Below are positions 16,597 to 26,592 of a DNA stretch of 64,000 nucleotides, one piece after another. A program made the translations under genes and the position numbers. The notes beneath the pieces were generated by a model, which searched no databases, had not been told where the DNA came from, and saw only the letters and a program-made list of their open reading frames with translations. This stretch comes from Streptomyces sp. RPA4-2. Lineage in GTDB: Bacteria > Actinomycetota > Actinomycetes > Streptomycetales > Streptomycetaceae. The stretch's first letter is position 1. Every line of letters begins with the position of its first letter. The stretch lies in assembly GCF_012273515.2 (NCBI RefSeq), contig NZ_CP050975.2:3596001-3660000 (forward strand), written 5' to 3'.

Positions 16597-17319
16597 TCAG
16601 GGGTACAGCACCGCCCGCTCCACCGCGCTCCACGTCGTAGTGGTCACGACGTACAGCGCGGCCGCCAGCGGCACCAACGCCACGGTGAGGAGAGTGAAAT
16701 AGGAGAGGAACGGCATGAACGCGCTGACCGCGCCGAGTCCGGGGACCCGCTGCTCGCCGCCGGCCTCCGGCGCCGCGGCGGCCGTCGTCCGCTTCGTACG
16801 CCGGTAGTTGAACGTCGCGACCAGGGCGACCACCGCGAACAGACCCAGATAGACCAGCCCTTGGGCCCCGAACACCCCGCCGTCCCCGAGCGCGTCCGCG
16901 TACCGGTGGCCGAGCGGGGCGCCGAACAGCCGGTGGTTCAGCAGCCCGTTGGGGCCGTCGCCGAGCGTCGTGCCGGAGAACAGGTGGTAGAGGAGGACGA
17001 AGGCAGGTATCTGCAGAAGACCGGGCAGGCAGCCGGCCAGCGGCGACACCTTCTCCCGTGCGTGCAGTTCCAGCAGCGCCTTCTGGTACTTCTCCGGATT
17101 GCCGCCGTGCTTCTCGCGCAGCTCGGCGACCCGTGGGCGCAGCGCGGTACGCGCCCGCTGCCCCCGTGCCGACGCCCGGGACAGGGGGTGCACGAGCAGC
17201 CGTACGAGCGCGGTGATGAGAACGATCGCGGCGGCGGCCGCGGAGGCGTGGAACAGCGGCTGCAGCAGGTCGGCGACCTGCTCGACCAGAGTGCCGAAAG
17301 CGGACATGAGTGTGGACAT
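16597..17319 (-). CDS. YidC/Oxa1-family membrane protein insertase
   Basis: 240 residues, short for YidC, with about five membrane segments. The Oxa1 core shows LVRLLVHPLSRASARGQ with a basic residue in the first core helix, the cytoplasmic loop REKHGGNPEKYQKALLELH, and LLQIPAFVLLYHLFSG. It places small or single-span membrane proteins in the bilayer. It is a paralogue, not the dnaA-region copy. GGAGGG seven bases upstream sets the start. The DUF6412-like gene follows upstream on the same strand, a frequent pairing in Streptomyces. Confidence 0.85.
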   Translation of the reverse strand: MSTLMSAFGTLVEQVADLLQPLFHASAAAAAIVLITALVRLLVHPLSRASARGQRARTALRPRVAELREKHGGNPEKYQKALLELHAREKVSPLAGCLPGLLQIPAFVLLYHLFSGTTLGDGPNGLLNHRLFGAPLGHRYADALGDGGVFGAQGLVYLGLFAVVALVATFNYRRTKRTTAAAAPEAGGEQRVPGLGAVSAFMPFLSYFTLLTVALVPLAAALYVVTTTTWSAVERAVLYP

Positions 17320-17438
17320 GGATGAGCCCTCCGAGGGTCTCGTCGTGCCGGAGTCGAAGCAGATGTCGGCATGACGACCCGCGTGAGCCACGTCGGTCGT
17401 ACGGAAGACAGGGAGCGTACGGAAGGGGGTGCCGTGGC

Positions 17439-17786
17439 CTACGCGGTGGTCGCCGGGAGGGCGGACCCCGGTGCCCGGGGACGTCTGCGCCCCGCCGCGT
17501 CCGGATCGCGCTGCGGCAGGAAGGCCGTACGGTGCTCGCGGTCACGGAGGGCCGTACGGACCCTCGTACGCGGGACGACGGGGGCGCACCGCGCGGCGAG
17601 GACGGCGCAGACCGCGATGGCGGAGCCGACCGCCGTGGTGGCGGCGAAGGCGACGGCGACGGCGGCCGAGAGGCCACCGGCGTCGAGCAGGACGACCTCG
17701 GCGAGGAAGAGGAGGAGGAGGACGAGGGGCAGGGGACGAGGGAACGGCGCGACGGCGGAGCGCATTGTCGCCCGGCGACGGATCAT
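17439..17786 (-). CDS. Small membrane protein (DUF6412-like)
   Basis: 115 residues with two hydrophobic helices (LPLVLLLLFLAEVVLL and AVAVAFAATTAVGSAIAVCAV) and a conserved-looking basic tail RTRVRTALRDREHRTAFLPQ. GGGGGAG before the ATG supports the start over the longer open frame. Encoded 120 bp before the YidC paralogue on the same strand; a link to membrane insertion is only contextual. Confidence 0.65.
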   Translation of the reverse strand: MIRRRATMRSAVAPFPRPLPLVLLLLFLAEVVLLDAGGLSAAVAVAFAATTAVGSAIAVCAVLAARCAPVVPRTRVRTALRDREHRTAFLPQRDPDAAGRRRPRAPGSALPATTA

Positions 17787-17998
17787 CGGCCACTCCCCCT
17801 CTCGCACATCCCCAGGTCCCGCCCGGCTCTCGCACGTCCCCAGATCCCGCCGGGTCGGGATCGAGCCCGGGGCCCGGCACCCTTTCGACGTCCGGGAGGG
17901 GCACGATGGTTCCCCGGGCGGGGCGTTCACGGCTACTGGCAGCGGCGCTTCTCCAGGACGCCCGGGTCCTGCGGGGACTCGACGAGGCTCACCGGGGC

Positions 17999-18814
17999 TC
18001 ACCGGGGTTTCATGGACCGCAGCTTCCCCCACACCACCAGGCGGTACGTGGAGGTGTACTCGGGGGTGCAGGTGGTGAGGGTGATGTAGTAGCCCGGCTG
18101 GCTGTAGCCGTAGGACGGCCGGACGGTACTGCGCGGCACCGGGTCGATGACACCGCCGTCCCGCGCGGAGGTCCGCGGCAGCGTCCTGTCGACGGCGTAC
18201 GTGAAGACGGCGGACGCCGTCTCGACGCGCACGGTGTCCCCGGGCCGCAGCCGGTTGATGTACCGGAACGGCTCCCCGTGGGTGTTGCGGTGCCCGGCGA
18301 CCGCGAAGTTCCCGGCCTGGCCCGGCTGTTGGGAGCCCTTGTAGTGGCCGACGTACCCCTTGTTGAGGACGTCCCGTTTGCCGACGCCCTCGGCGACGGG
18401 GACACGGAGGCCGAGACGGGGGATGGTGAGGACGGCGTACGCCCGGGACCAGCGGGGTGCGGCGGGGGTGTCGGTGGACCCGGCCCGCCGTTCGCGCTCC
18501 CGGGACCCGGCGCTCCCGTCCCCGTCTCCGGCCTCCGTCTCCGCCCGCTCAGTTCCCTCGGCTCCCTCTGCTCCCTCGGAGGGGCCGGCCGGTCCCGGCG
18601 TCCCGGGTGCGCCCCACTCCCGTTCCAACGCCCGCACCTCGCGATCGGCGTTGTGCTGGGCCTGCCAGTTGGTCCACCACAACTGGTGGACGACGAGGAG
18701 CAGGAGGACGACGCCGACGGTGACGAGAAGTTCGCCGCCGGTCCACAGGACGCGCCTGCGCAGGGCGCGCCGGCGCAGAGTGCTGTGCCGCACCACGGGA
18801 ACCCGCACGCGCAT
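17999..18814 (-). CDS. Class E sortase
   Basis: 271 residues. A single N-terminal transmembrane helix (about 26-45) is followed by an acidic low-complexity linker (about 70-115) and the sortase domain. The catalytic His is in FAVAGHRNTHGEP, the Cys in ITLTTCTPEYTST and the Arg in TYRLVVWG. The TLTTCTP context is that of class E, which in Streptomyces recognises LAXTG and anchors chaplins and related surface proteins. The LAETG protein in this window is a natural candidate substrate. Confidence 0.92.
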   Translation of the reverse strand: MRVRVPVVRHSTLRRRALRRRVLWTGGELLVTVGVVLLLLVVHQLWWTNWQAQHNADREVRALEREWGAPGTPGPAGPSEGAEGAEGTERAETEAGDGDGSAGSRERERRAGSTDTPAAPRWSRAYAVLTIPRLGLRVPVAEGVGKRDVLNKGYVGHYKGSQQPGQAGNFAVAGHRNTHGEPFRYINRLRPGDTVRVETASAVFTYAVDRTLPRTSARDGGVIDPVPRSTVRPSYGYSQPGYYITLTTCTPEYTSTYRLVVWGKLRSMKPR

Positions 18815-19096
18815 CCCTCTTCACCCCGGCCCGTACACCTCGGCCCGGCACGCCCGCTGGCCGCGCCGGGGGCCCGCACGATAGGGCGCGCCCGCTCAAG
18901 TCACCAGCCCTGCGGGCCTCTTCAGGCCCGAGCCGCTTCGTACAGCGGTTTTGGAAAGGGCTGTCGCAACCCTCGACAACCCCACGCGCCACACCCGATG
19001 CTTCCTGAGGGCGTCGGCGGGACCGATGCCCTCAGCCGGACAGGCCAACGCCGTGCGGACACACGGCAGTTGAGCGGTACGGAAAGGTGGAGAGCC

Positions 19097-20572
19097 GTGA
19101 TCCGACGCAGAACACTGCTGGCCGCAGCCGGCGGTACGGTCCTCGGTGGCGCCCTGGCGACAGGAACCGCGCGCGCCGACGCGACCATCGCCGTGAACCC
19201 CGGCACCACGTACGGGAAATGGGACGGCTGGGGCACCTCGCTCGCGTGGTGGGCCAATGTGTTCGGGGCCCGGGACGACTTTGCGGACCTCTTCTTCACC
19301 ACCAGGTCCGTCACCTACAACGGCACCGCGCTGCCCGGCCTCGGTCTGAACATCGCCCGCTACAACCTCGGTGCCTGCAGCGCGAACAGCGTGGGCGGCG
19401 AGAGCATGGCCGCCTCGCCCGACATCCCCGGGTACAAGCAGATCGAGGGCTACTGGCAGGACTGGAACAACGAGGACCCCACCTCGTCGGCCTGGAAGTG
19501 GACGGCGGACGCCACCCAGCGCGCCGCCCTCACGAAGGCGACCGCGCGCGGCGCGGCGAGCGAGCTGTTCGCCAACTCCCCGATGTGGTGGATGTGCCTG
19601 AACCACAACCCGTCGGGCGCGTCCGGCGGCGGCAACAACCTCCAGTCCTGGAACTACCGCCAGCACGCCTCCCACCTGGCCGCGGTGGCCCTGTACGCCA
19701 AGAACAACTGGGGCGTGAACTTCTCGACGGTGGAGGCCTTCAACGAGCCGTCCTCCAACTGGTGGACGGCCACCGGCACCCAGGAGGGCTGCCACGTGGA
19801 CGCCTCCGTCCAGTCCGCCGTCCTGCCCCACCTGCGCGACGAACTCGACCGGCGTGGCCTCACGGGCACCAGGATCTCGGCGTCCGACGAGACGAACTAC
19901 GACGTGGCGCGTACGACCTGGAACTCCTTCGGATCGACGACGAGGGCGCTGGTCGACCGGGTCAACGTGCACGGCTACCAGGGGTCGGGCGGCCGCCGTG
20001 ACCTCCTCTACACGGACGCCGTGACCACCGGCGGCAAGGCCCTGTGGAACTCCGAGTACGGCGACGGCGACGGCACCGGCCTCAGCCTGGCGAGCAACCT
20101 CCTCCTGGACTTCCGCTGGCTGCACCCGACCGCCTGGGTCTACTGGCAGGTCATGGACCCGACAGCGGGCTGGGGCATGATCAAGTACGACGAGAGCACC
20201 CTGACGGCCGGCGCGGTCGAGACGAAGCTCTATGTGATGGCCCAGTTCAGCCGCCACATCCGCCCCGGAATGACGATCGTCGACACGGGCGTGGACTACG
20301 CGGTGGCGGCGTACGACGCGACAGCGAAGCGCCTGGTGATCGTCGCGGCGAACAAGTCCACGTCCGCCCAGACCCTGACCTTCGACCTCTCCCGCTTCAC
20401 CACCGTGACCGGCTCCACCGGCGGCCTGGTCCCCCGCTGGAACACCCTCACCGCCGGTGGAGGTGACCTCTACACCGCGCACTCGGACACGCGTCTGAAC
20501 GGGAAGTCACTGAGCGTGCCGTTCGCGGCGGGGGCGGTCCAGACGCTGCAGGTCGAGGGCGTGGTGGCCTGA
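19097..20572 (+). CDS. Secreted GH30-type endo-beta-1,6-galactanase
   Basis: 491 residues from a GTG with GGAG upstream; the much longer open frame to the left is antisense to the sortase and rejected. A Tat-like signal (RRRTLLAAAGG, cleavage after ARA) precedes a (beta/alpha)8 barrel. Acid/base Glu lies in VEAFNEPSSNWW and nucleophile Glu in LWNSEYGDGDG; the start of the mature protein (TTYGKWDGWGTSLAWWA) is characteristic. A C-terminal beta-sandwich (about 400-491) completes GH30. Closest in look to Streptomyces enzymes that cut beta-1,6-galactan side chains of arabinogalactan proteins. Acts outside the cell on plant material. Confidence 0.88.
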   Translation: MIRRRTLLAAAGGTVLGGALATGTARADATIAVNPGTTYGKWDGWGTSLAWWANVFGARDDFADLFFTTRSVTYNGTALPGLGLNIARYNLGACSANSVGGESMAASPDIPGYKQIEGYWQDWNNEDPTSSAWKWTADATQRAALTKATARGAASELFANSPMWWMCLNHNPSGASGGGNNLQSWNYRQHASHLAAVALYAKNNWGVNFSTVEAFNEPSSNWWTATGTQEGCHVDASVQSAVLPHLRDELDRRGLTGTRISASDETNYDVARTTWNSFGSTTRALVDRVNVHGYQGSGGRRDLLYTDAVTTGGKALWNSEYGDGDGTGLSLASNLLLDFRWLHPTAWVYWQVMDPTAGWGMIKYDESTLTAGAVETKLYVMAQFSRHIRPGMTIVDTGVDYAVAAYDATAKRLVIVAANKSTSAQTLTFDLSRFTTVTGSTGGLVPRWNTLTAGGGDLYTAHSDTRLNGKSLSVPFAAGAVQTLQVEGVVA

Positions 20573-20729
20573 GCCCGATCCACGACCGGGCACCCGCCAC
20601 CCGTGCCACCCCCATACCCCTCCCCCTCCCTCTCCTCATCCCCCCCGGATCGGGTATCGGCCGCCCGCGCTCACCCTCTGGCCAGCGGATCTCTCCATTT
20701 CGTAAGGCGACGGCAGTACGGTGTCACCC

Positions 20730-21749
20730 ATGCGCCCCGACACGCCTGCCGAGAACGTCGACCACACCGCCGAAGCCGCACGCCTGGAGCGGACCGCCGG
20801 CCTCTACCCCGAGGACGCCGAACACCTGCTCCTGCAGGCCGCGGCCCACCTCGAACTGGCCGGCGACCGCCCCGGCGCCAGCGCACTCTACGACCGCCTC
20901 CTGTCGTCCTCGACGCCCCTGGAGCGCCCCCACCTGGTCCGCGCCCTGAAGGCGTCGAACCTGTGGGAGTACGGCCACGAGGCGGAAGCGCGCGCGATCA
21001 TCGACGGAGTACGCGCCGCGTCCCCGCGCGACCCCGCGCCCTGGGTGATCGTGGCGGAGGCACTGGAGTCGCACGACGAGCTGGAGGCGGCGCAGGAGAC
21101 GTTCACGGAGGGCGCGACGCTGCTCCTGACGGACGTGACGGACCCCCCGTACGCCACCCGCCCCATCCTCTTCGGCCGCCACCGCGTCCGCCGCATGCTG
21201 GGCGTCGCCCACGACGACTGGGACGCCCTCGCCGACACCCTCCACTCGTCCCCCGTCTCCCTCGACGAACTCCACGACCCCAAGCGGGTGTGGTCACTCG
21301 GCTCGGAGAACCCCGCGGAGCTCCAGGCGGAGATCAGCCGCCTCCGCGCCGAACTGGGCGCCCACCGGGAGGCCCTCTCCCGCCCGTTCCCGGTCGCGGT
21401 CCTGCACTGGCCCGCCGACGAACTGGCGGAACTCCTGGCCGCGTATCCCTCCCTCGCCACGGAGTACCCGTCCCACGAGGAACACCTGGCGACGATAGAG
21501 GCGTCCCTGCGCGAACTGTCCGCCTCCGGCACCCCCAACCTGGGCATCGTCACCGGCACGGTCCCGTCCTACGAGGCCTTCTCCGCCTCGGAGGCGTCGT
21601 CCCCGTCCGACACGACGCTGCTCCCCCAGTACGCGACGACCCTGGCGGCCCGAGGCCGCGCAACGTCCTGGCCGCCTCAGCGGGGGGTTGTCTGCTGGTG
21701 CGGGTCGGGGCGGGGGTATGGGGAGTGTCACGGCACCCCGGGCGCTTGA
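20730..21749 (+). CDS. SEC-C zinc-finger protein with TPR-like helices
   Basis: 339 residues. The body is helical with TPR-like features (LYPEDAEHLLLQAAAHLELAGDRPGASALYDRLL). The C-terminus carries a SEC-C metal motif, CWCGSGRGYGECHG, in which the last Cys-Cys pair of the consensus is Cys-His. SEC-C motifs occur in SecA and many unrelated proteins. Function unknown. A GTG three codons upstream is an alternative start. Confidence 0.8.
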   Translation: MRPDTPAENVDHTAEAARLERTAGLYPEDAEHLLLQAAAHLELAGDRPGASALYDRLLSSSTPLERPHLVRALKASNLWEYGHEAEARAIIDGVRAASPRDPAPWVIVAEALESHDELEAAQETFTEGATLLLTDVTDPPYATRPILFGRHRVRRMLGVAHDDWDALADTLHSSPVSLDELHDPKRVWSLGSENPAELQAEISRLRAELGAHREALSRPFPVAVLHWPADELAELLAAYPSLATEYPSHEEHLATIEASLRELSASGTPNLGIVTGTVPSYEAFSASEASSPSDTTLLPQYATTLAARGRATSWPPQRGVVCWCGSGRGYGECHGTPGA

Positions 21750-21855
21750 GGCCAGCGACGTCCCGCCTGTCGAGGTCCGCCCCTGGAACACGTCCAGGGG
21801 CATCGAGCACATTTCTTCCGATCCCACTGTTCCTTCACAACTCGCGCACGCTAAC

Positions 21856-21867
21856 GTCACATGTGAC
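21856..21867. promoter_or_regulatory. Palindrome before the defence island
   Basis: GTCACATGTGAC is a perfect 12-bp palindrome 60 bp upstream of the GHKL ATPase start. It could bind a regulator such as a controller protein of the island. Confidence 0.3.
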
Positions 21868-21926
21868 CAGCTGAACTGACCTGCCCGCACACATTCCGGG
21901 CACGGCTCTGCCCGCGAGGAACCCGT

Positions 21927-23507
21927 ATGCCGCCCTACCAGCCGTCTTCGGACTGGCAGTTCGACGTACCCACCAGCGGAAGCAAGCGGCTCCCCCCGGC
22001 TGCCAGGTCGTTCGAATCGCTCACGCACCAGGGCTACGGCTTCGAGGCGGCCGTCGCCGACCTGATCGACAACTCGATCGACGCGGGAGCCCACAACGTC
22101 GTCGTGAGCTTCCTGCGCGACACAGGTGAACACGGCGGACGGGATCGCCTCGTGGGCCTGCTCGTCATCGACGACGGCCATGGCATGGACGAGGCGAGCC
22201 TGGACACGGCGATGACCGTCGGCGGGCGCGAGAAGTACGCAGCCGGGTCCCTCGGGCACTTCGGTGCCGGACTGAAGGCCGCCTCTCTGTCGCACGCCGA
22301 TGCGCTCACCGTGATCAGCCGGACCAAGCGCAGCCCGTCGGCCGGCCGTCGCTGGCTCACCACTCGCGCGCAGGCCGACTTCACCTGCGACATCGTCGAT
22401 GCGGCGTACTGCCAGAGCCTGGTCGACCGCTACGACGGGATCATCGACTGGCACGGCACGATCGTGCGCTGGGACGAGGTCCGCGCGTTCGAGACCATCA
22501 CCACGGGCCAGACCGACCGCTACCTCAATGACGCGATCGAACGGCTCGAGACCCACCTCGGTCTCTTCCTCCACCGCTTCCTCGCCCGCGACGGCTTCCA
22601 CATAGACATCGTCGTCGAGGACGTCCATACCCGGGAGGAACTCGACCACCGGAGCGTGGAGCACATCGACCCCTTCGGCTACCGGGTCCCGGGCCGCCCG
22701 GGCTATCCCCGTACGTACGTCGCGCCCGTCGAGGGCGCCGGCGACGTCGCTCTCACCGCGCACATATGGCCGCCCAAGTCCCCGCTGGTCGCCTACCGAG
22801 GCATCGGCCCGCTCGCCGAGCGCCAGGGCTTCTACCTCTACCGCAACGACCGGCTCGTCCAGGCCGGCGGCTGGAACGACACACGCAGCCCGGAGGGCCA
22901 CCTCGCCCTCGCCAGGATCGCCGTGGATCTGCCGCCCGAGCCCAACGACGTGTTCTCCCTGACCGTCAAGAAGGACGGTGTCCAGGTCACCCCCGCGTTC
23001 GCCCGGGGCCTGGAAAGGGCAGTAACCCCCACCACTGGCCACACCTTCACCGAATACATCCGTGAGGCCGAGACGACCTATCGCGAGGCCGCCAAGCGAC
23101 GCACCGAGGTCAAGCGCACGGCCGTCATCCCGCCCGGCAAAGGCATCGACCCGAAGCTGAAGCGGACGCTGCGGGACGAACTGCCCCAGCTGGAGGGCGA
23201 CGACCCCATCACCTTCACCTGGGCCAGGCTCGACGTGCCGCCCGGCGCCGACTCCGCCGAACTCCTCTTCACCATCGACCACAAGGAGCGCCTGGTCGTC
23301 CTCAACAAGGACTACCGGCACGTCTTCAACTGCGGCAGGCGCGGGGGCTCCAACGACGCCCCGGTCCTCAAGAGCCTGCTCTATCTGATGCTCAACGAGA
23401 TCTTCCAGAAGGAGCGGGTCTGGGCCAACCAGACCGACAAGGTCGCCCTGTGGAACAGCGTCCTCGTCACCGCGGTACGAGCCGAACTCGCCCGCACCGA
23501 CGGTTAG
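21927..23507 (+). CDS. GHKL ATPase, paraMORC/MutL-like
   Basis: 526 residues. The ATP-binding domain shows the N motif ADLIDNSIDAG (about residues 44-54), the Asp motif VIDDGHGMDE (about 78-87) and the G2 loop GSLGHFGAGLKAASLS (about 107-122), as in MutL, Hsp90 and MORC proteins. An S5-like domain with AYRGIGPLAERQGFYLYRNDRLV follows (about 285-320); the C-terminal part resembles nothing I recognise. Published analysis of MORC relatives predicts such ATPases act in restriction systems with helicases and nucleases by remodelling DNA. It opens the island, 54 bp before the Z1 gene, with a clear GAGGAA site. Confidence 0.85.
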   Translation: MPPYQPSSDWQFDVPTSGSKRLPPAARSFESLTHQGYGFEAAVADLIDNSIDAGAHNVVVSFLRDTGEHGGRDRLVGLLVIDDGHGMDEASLDTAMTVGGREKYAAGSLGHFGAGLKAASLSHADALTVISRTKRSPSAGRRWLTTRAQADFTCDIVDAAYCQSLVDRYDGIIDWHGTIVRWDEVRAFETITTGQTDRYLNDAIERLETHLGLFLHRFLARDGFHIDIVVEDVHTREELDHRSVEHIDPFGYRVPGRPGYPRTYVAPVEGAGDVALTAHIWPPKSPLVAYRGIGPLAERQGFYLYRNDRLVQAGGWNDTRSPEGHLALARIAVDLPPEPNDVFSLTVKKDGVQVTPAFARGLERAVTPTTGHTFTEYIREAETTYREAAKRRTEVKRTAVIPPGKGIDPKLKRTLRDELPQLEGDDPITFTWARLDVPPGADSAELLFTIDHKERLVVLNKDYRHVFNCGRRGGSNDAPVLKSLLYLMLNEIFQKERVWANQTDKVALWNSVLVTAVRAELARTDG

Positions 23508-23560
23508 TCCACCTCCCCGCCCCACATCTCCCCGCATATCAGAGAGGCCACCCAGCCGCC

Positions 23561-26545
23561 GTGACCGCCGAGAACACGCCCGCTCCCGACCGCCTCACCG
23601 ACCTCCACGGCGAGGTCCTCGACGCGATGAGCCGGCGCGGCCCCAGGCACTTCGCCAAGCTCGCCTTCGTGCTCGCCGACACCGACGAACCTGCGGACAC
23701 GTACGTGACCGGCTTCCACGATCGCATCCTGGCCGCGGTCCCCGGCGACGAGCTGCTCGACCTCTGGCGCCGCAAGCTCATCGCATGGGACTTCGAACAG
23801 TCCCCCATGTGGTCGGCCACCGCACCCCGAACCCCGGAGCGTCGCGCCGAGGTCTACGGGAAGCTCGCGTTGGATGCGGATCTGCGCAAGGCGTTCGACG
23901 CCGTCGTTCCTGTCCACACGGAACCCGGTCCTGTCACCATCAGCCGTGAGTTCCAGCCCTGGTACACCCGGGAGACGGCGGCGAACCGCTCCTTCTACTG
24001 GGCGTCGTACGAGCGTCTGCTGCGGCGCAAGGGCTGGAACGACGCGGCCGTCTCCGGTCTGGACGAGGCCGCGCACGCGGTCGTGGAGCGGCTCGCCGAC
24101 CCCACCCGTGACGACCCCTACGGCGCGCGCGGGCTGGTCGTCGGCTACGTGCAGTCCGGCAAGACCGCCAACTTCACCGGTGTCACGGCCAAGGCGATCG
24201 ACGCGGGCTACCGTCTGGTGATCGTCCTCGGCGGCACCCTGAACCTGTTGCGCGGCCAGACCCAGCGACGTCTCGACATGGAACTGATCGGCCAGGAGAA
24301 CATCCTGGGCGCCGCCGACCCGAACGACGCCGATGCCCTGGTCGGCATCGACTACCAGGACGACGAGGACTGGCCCGCGAAGTTCGTCTCGTTCGGTGCC
24401 CGCCCCTCCGTGCTCGGCGCCTTCGACATCGAGCGTCTGACCTCTCGCGACCACGACTACATGTCCCTGGAACGCGGCATCAGCGCGCTGGAGTTCGACA
24501 AGCCGGACCGTACCCGTCCCCTGCACGACCCGGCGAACCTGCACGTGGCCCGCGCACGCGTCATGGTCGTGAAGAAGAACAAGTCGGTGCTGGAGAAGCT
24601 GGTCAAGGACCTCAAGAAAATGGGTCCGATCCTCGGCGAGATACCGGCCCTGATCATCGACGACGAGTCCGACCAGGCTTCGGTGAACACGACGGACCCG
24701 AAGAAGTGGGAGGACGGCAAGGTCACCCGCACCGCGATCAACGGCCAGATCAGCAAGCTCCTCACGCTGCTGCCCCGCGCCCAGTACGTCGGCTACACCG
24801 CGACTCCCTTCGCCAACGTGTTCATCGACCCGGGCGACGAGGAGGACCTCTTCCCGCGCGACTTCCTCATCTCCCTGCCCCGCCCGACCGGTTACATGGG
24901 GGTCCAGGACTTCCATGACCTGGACCCCGTCGACGACGGCGAGGGCGAGGGCGAGGCGGAGCGGCGGCACGTCCGAGGCATCTACGACTCCACGGGCGAC
25001 CGGCTCCAGGAGGCCCTGGACGCCTTCATGCTCACAGGCGCTCTGAAGCTCTACCGCGAAGCCCAGGGCGTCCCTTCCGACGAGTTCCGGCACCACACCA
25101 TGCTCGTGCACGAATCGGTACGCATGGCCGAGCACGCCGCACTCGCTCTGCGCATCAACACCCTGTGGGACAACGCCGCGTACACGGGCCCGGAGGGCCA
25201 CGCTCGTCTGGCGTCCCTCTTCGACAAGGACTTCCACACCTACGCGGACAGCTCCCTGCCCACTCCCCCGACGTACGCGGACCTCAAGCCGCACGTCAGT
25301 GATGCCCGCCGACTCATCAACAGGGGCGGTACCCCCGTCATAGTCGTCAACGGCGAGAGCGAACGCGACTACGCCCAGCCCCACCTCGACTTCGACCGCA
25401 CCCCGAACGTCTGGAAGATCCTCGTCGGCGGCACGAAGCTGTCCCGGGGGTTCACTGTCGCGGGCCTGACGATCACGTACTACCGCCGCACGACGCAGCA
25501 GGCCGACACCCTGATGCAGATGGGCCGCTGGTTCGGCTTCCGGCCCGGCTATCGCGACCTCGTGCGCCTCTACATCGGCCGTGAGGAGTCTCTGGGCCGC
25601 GGCCGCAACGCCAAGACGGTCGACCTGTACGAGGCCTTCGAGGCGATCTGCCGCGACGAGGAACTCTTCCGCGCCGAGCTGGCCCGTTACGCACCCCTGG
25701 TGGACGGCCGACCCCAGGTCACCCCTGCCCAGATCCCGCCGCTGGTGGCCCAGCACCTGCCGTGGGTGAAGCCGTCGGCCCGGAACAAGATGTTCAACGC
25801 GGAGCTGGTGGAGGTACGGTCGCCGGGCACGCCGATCGAGCCGGCGGCGTACCCGCAGGACGCCAAGATGACAGCGCGGAACACTGAGCGCTGGAAGCCC
25901 GTCCTCGCGGCAGTCAGCGGCACTCCAACGACATGCCGTCTGCTGCCGGATACCACTTCACCACTGTCTCGCAGCTTCCAGGCAGGTACCACGGTGGTAT
26001 CGCACACTCAGCTGCTTTCCATCCTCAGCTCCCTGGAATGGGAGGACGGCAACGTGCTCGCCCCGCACCTGGCCTACCTGTCGCAACTCGACGGACGCCT
26101 GTCCAAGGTCGACGACTGGCTGGTCATCGTTCCGCAGCGGACACCGCGCAATCGGATCGAGGCGTCCGTGCTGGGCCAAGGTCCCTTCTCTCTGTTCCGC
26201 CGGAGCCGCCAGTCCGGAAAGGCGTCCTTCGGCCGCATCTCGGGCCTGGAACATCGCCTGTTTGCACAGCAGTTGATTGACCAGTCGGGCTCAGTCTCCG
26301 CTGGAGGCAGTTCCCCCGCACTCGGATCGACCCGAGGCGTAGTCCTCCTGTATCCCGTTGTCGAAGCCTCCCATGACGATGAGGTGAAGGCCGTGGCCGC
26401 AACGGGTACCGCGACAAGTGACCGGGTCATCATGGCGTTCACCGTGATTCCGCCGAAAGCGGCCCTCGACACGAAGCAGCGACTCGTACGCTTCCAGACC
26501 AGGGACTCCACTCGGCCGGACGCGGTTATCGTCAACGCGATCTAA
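23561..26545 (+). CDS. Z1 domain SF2 helicase-like protein
   Basis: 994 residues from a GTG. A helicase-like core carries Walker A VVGYVQSGKTANF (about 192-204), DE-box LIIDDESDQAS (about 364-374), GYTATPFANVF (about 409), GGTKLSRGFTVAGL (about 623) and the arginine-finger segment LMQMGRWFGFRPG (about 651-663). The Z1 domain is known from restriction-linked operons with paraMORC ATPases. The last 225 codons have clearly lower third-position GC than the first 770, suggesting recombination within the gene. Probable role: ATP-driven DNA motor or sensor working with the ATPase upstream and nucleases downstream. Confidence 0.87.
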   Translation: MTAENTPAPDRLTDLHGEVLDAMSRRGPRHFAKLAFVLADTDEPADTYVTGFHDRILAAVPGDELLDLWRRKLIAWDFEQSPMWSATAPRTPERRAEVYGKLALDADLRKAFDAVVPVHTEPGPVTISREFQPWYTRETAANRSFYWASYERLLRRKGWNDAAVSGLDEAAHAVVERLADPTRDDPYGARGLVVGYVQSGKTANFTGVTAKAIDAGYRLVIVLGGTLNLLRGQTQRRLDMELIGQENILGAADPNDADALVGIDYQDDEDWPAKFVSFGARPSVLGAFDIERLTSRDHDYMSLERGISALEFDKPDRTRPLHDPANLHVARARVMVVKKNKSVLEKLVKDLKKMGPILGEIPALIIDDESDQASVNTTDPKKWEDGKVTRTAINGQISKLLTLLPRAQYVGYTATPFANVFIDPGDEEDLFPRDFLISLPRPTGYMGVQDFHDLDPVDDGEGEGEAERRHVRGIYDSTGDRLQEALDAFMLTGALKLYREAQGVPSDEFRHHTMLVHESVRMAEHAALALRINTLWDNAAYTGPEGHARLASLFDKDFHTYADSSLPTPPTYADLKPHVSDARRLINRGGTPVIVVNGESERDYAQPHLDFDRTPNVWKILVGGTKLSRGFTVAGLTITYYRRTTQQADTLMQMGRWFGFRPGYRDLVRLYIGREESLGRGRNAKTVDLYEAFEAICRDEELFRAELARYAPLVDGRPQVTPAQIPPLVAQHLPWVKPSARNKMFNAELVEVRSPGTPIEPAAYPQDAKMTARNTERWKPVLAAVSGTPTTCRLLPDTTSPLSRSFQAGTTVVSHTQLLSILSSLEWEDGNVLAPHLAYLSQLDGRLSKVDDWLVIVPQRTPRNRIEASVLGQGPFSLFRRSRQSGKASFGRISGLEHRLFAQQLIDQSGSVSAGGSSPALGSTRGVVLLYPVVEASHDDEVKAVAATGTATSDRVIMAFTVIPPKAALDTKQRLVRFQTRDSTRPDAVIVNAI

Positions 26546-26592
26546 GACGCCTTGGCTCTGTGCGTACCGAATGACCCACCGATGAGGAGAGC

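Noticed and set aside
17429..19096. A 556-codon upstream extension of the galactanase frame
   Set aside because: It is antisense to the YidC-neighbour and sortase genes, has no family sequence, and the GTG with a ribosome site and signal peptide gives a normal GH30 length.
21294..25756. Very long antisense frames under the GHKL and Z1 genes
   Set aside because: They are Val/Gly/Asp-rich shadows caused by strong third-position GC; the sense frames carry clear motifs.
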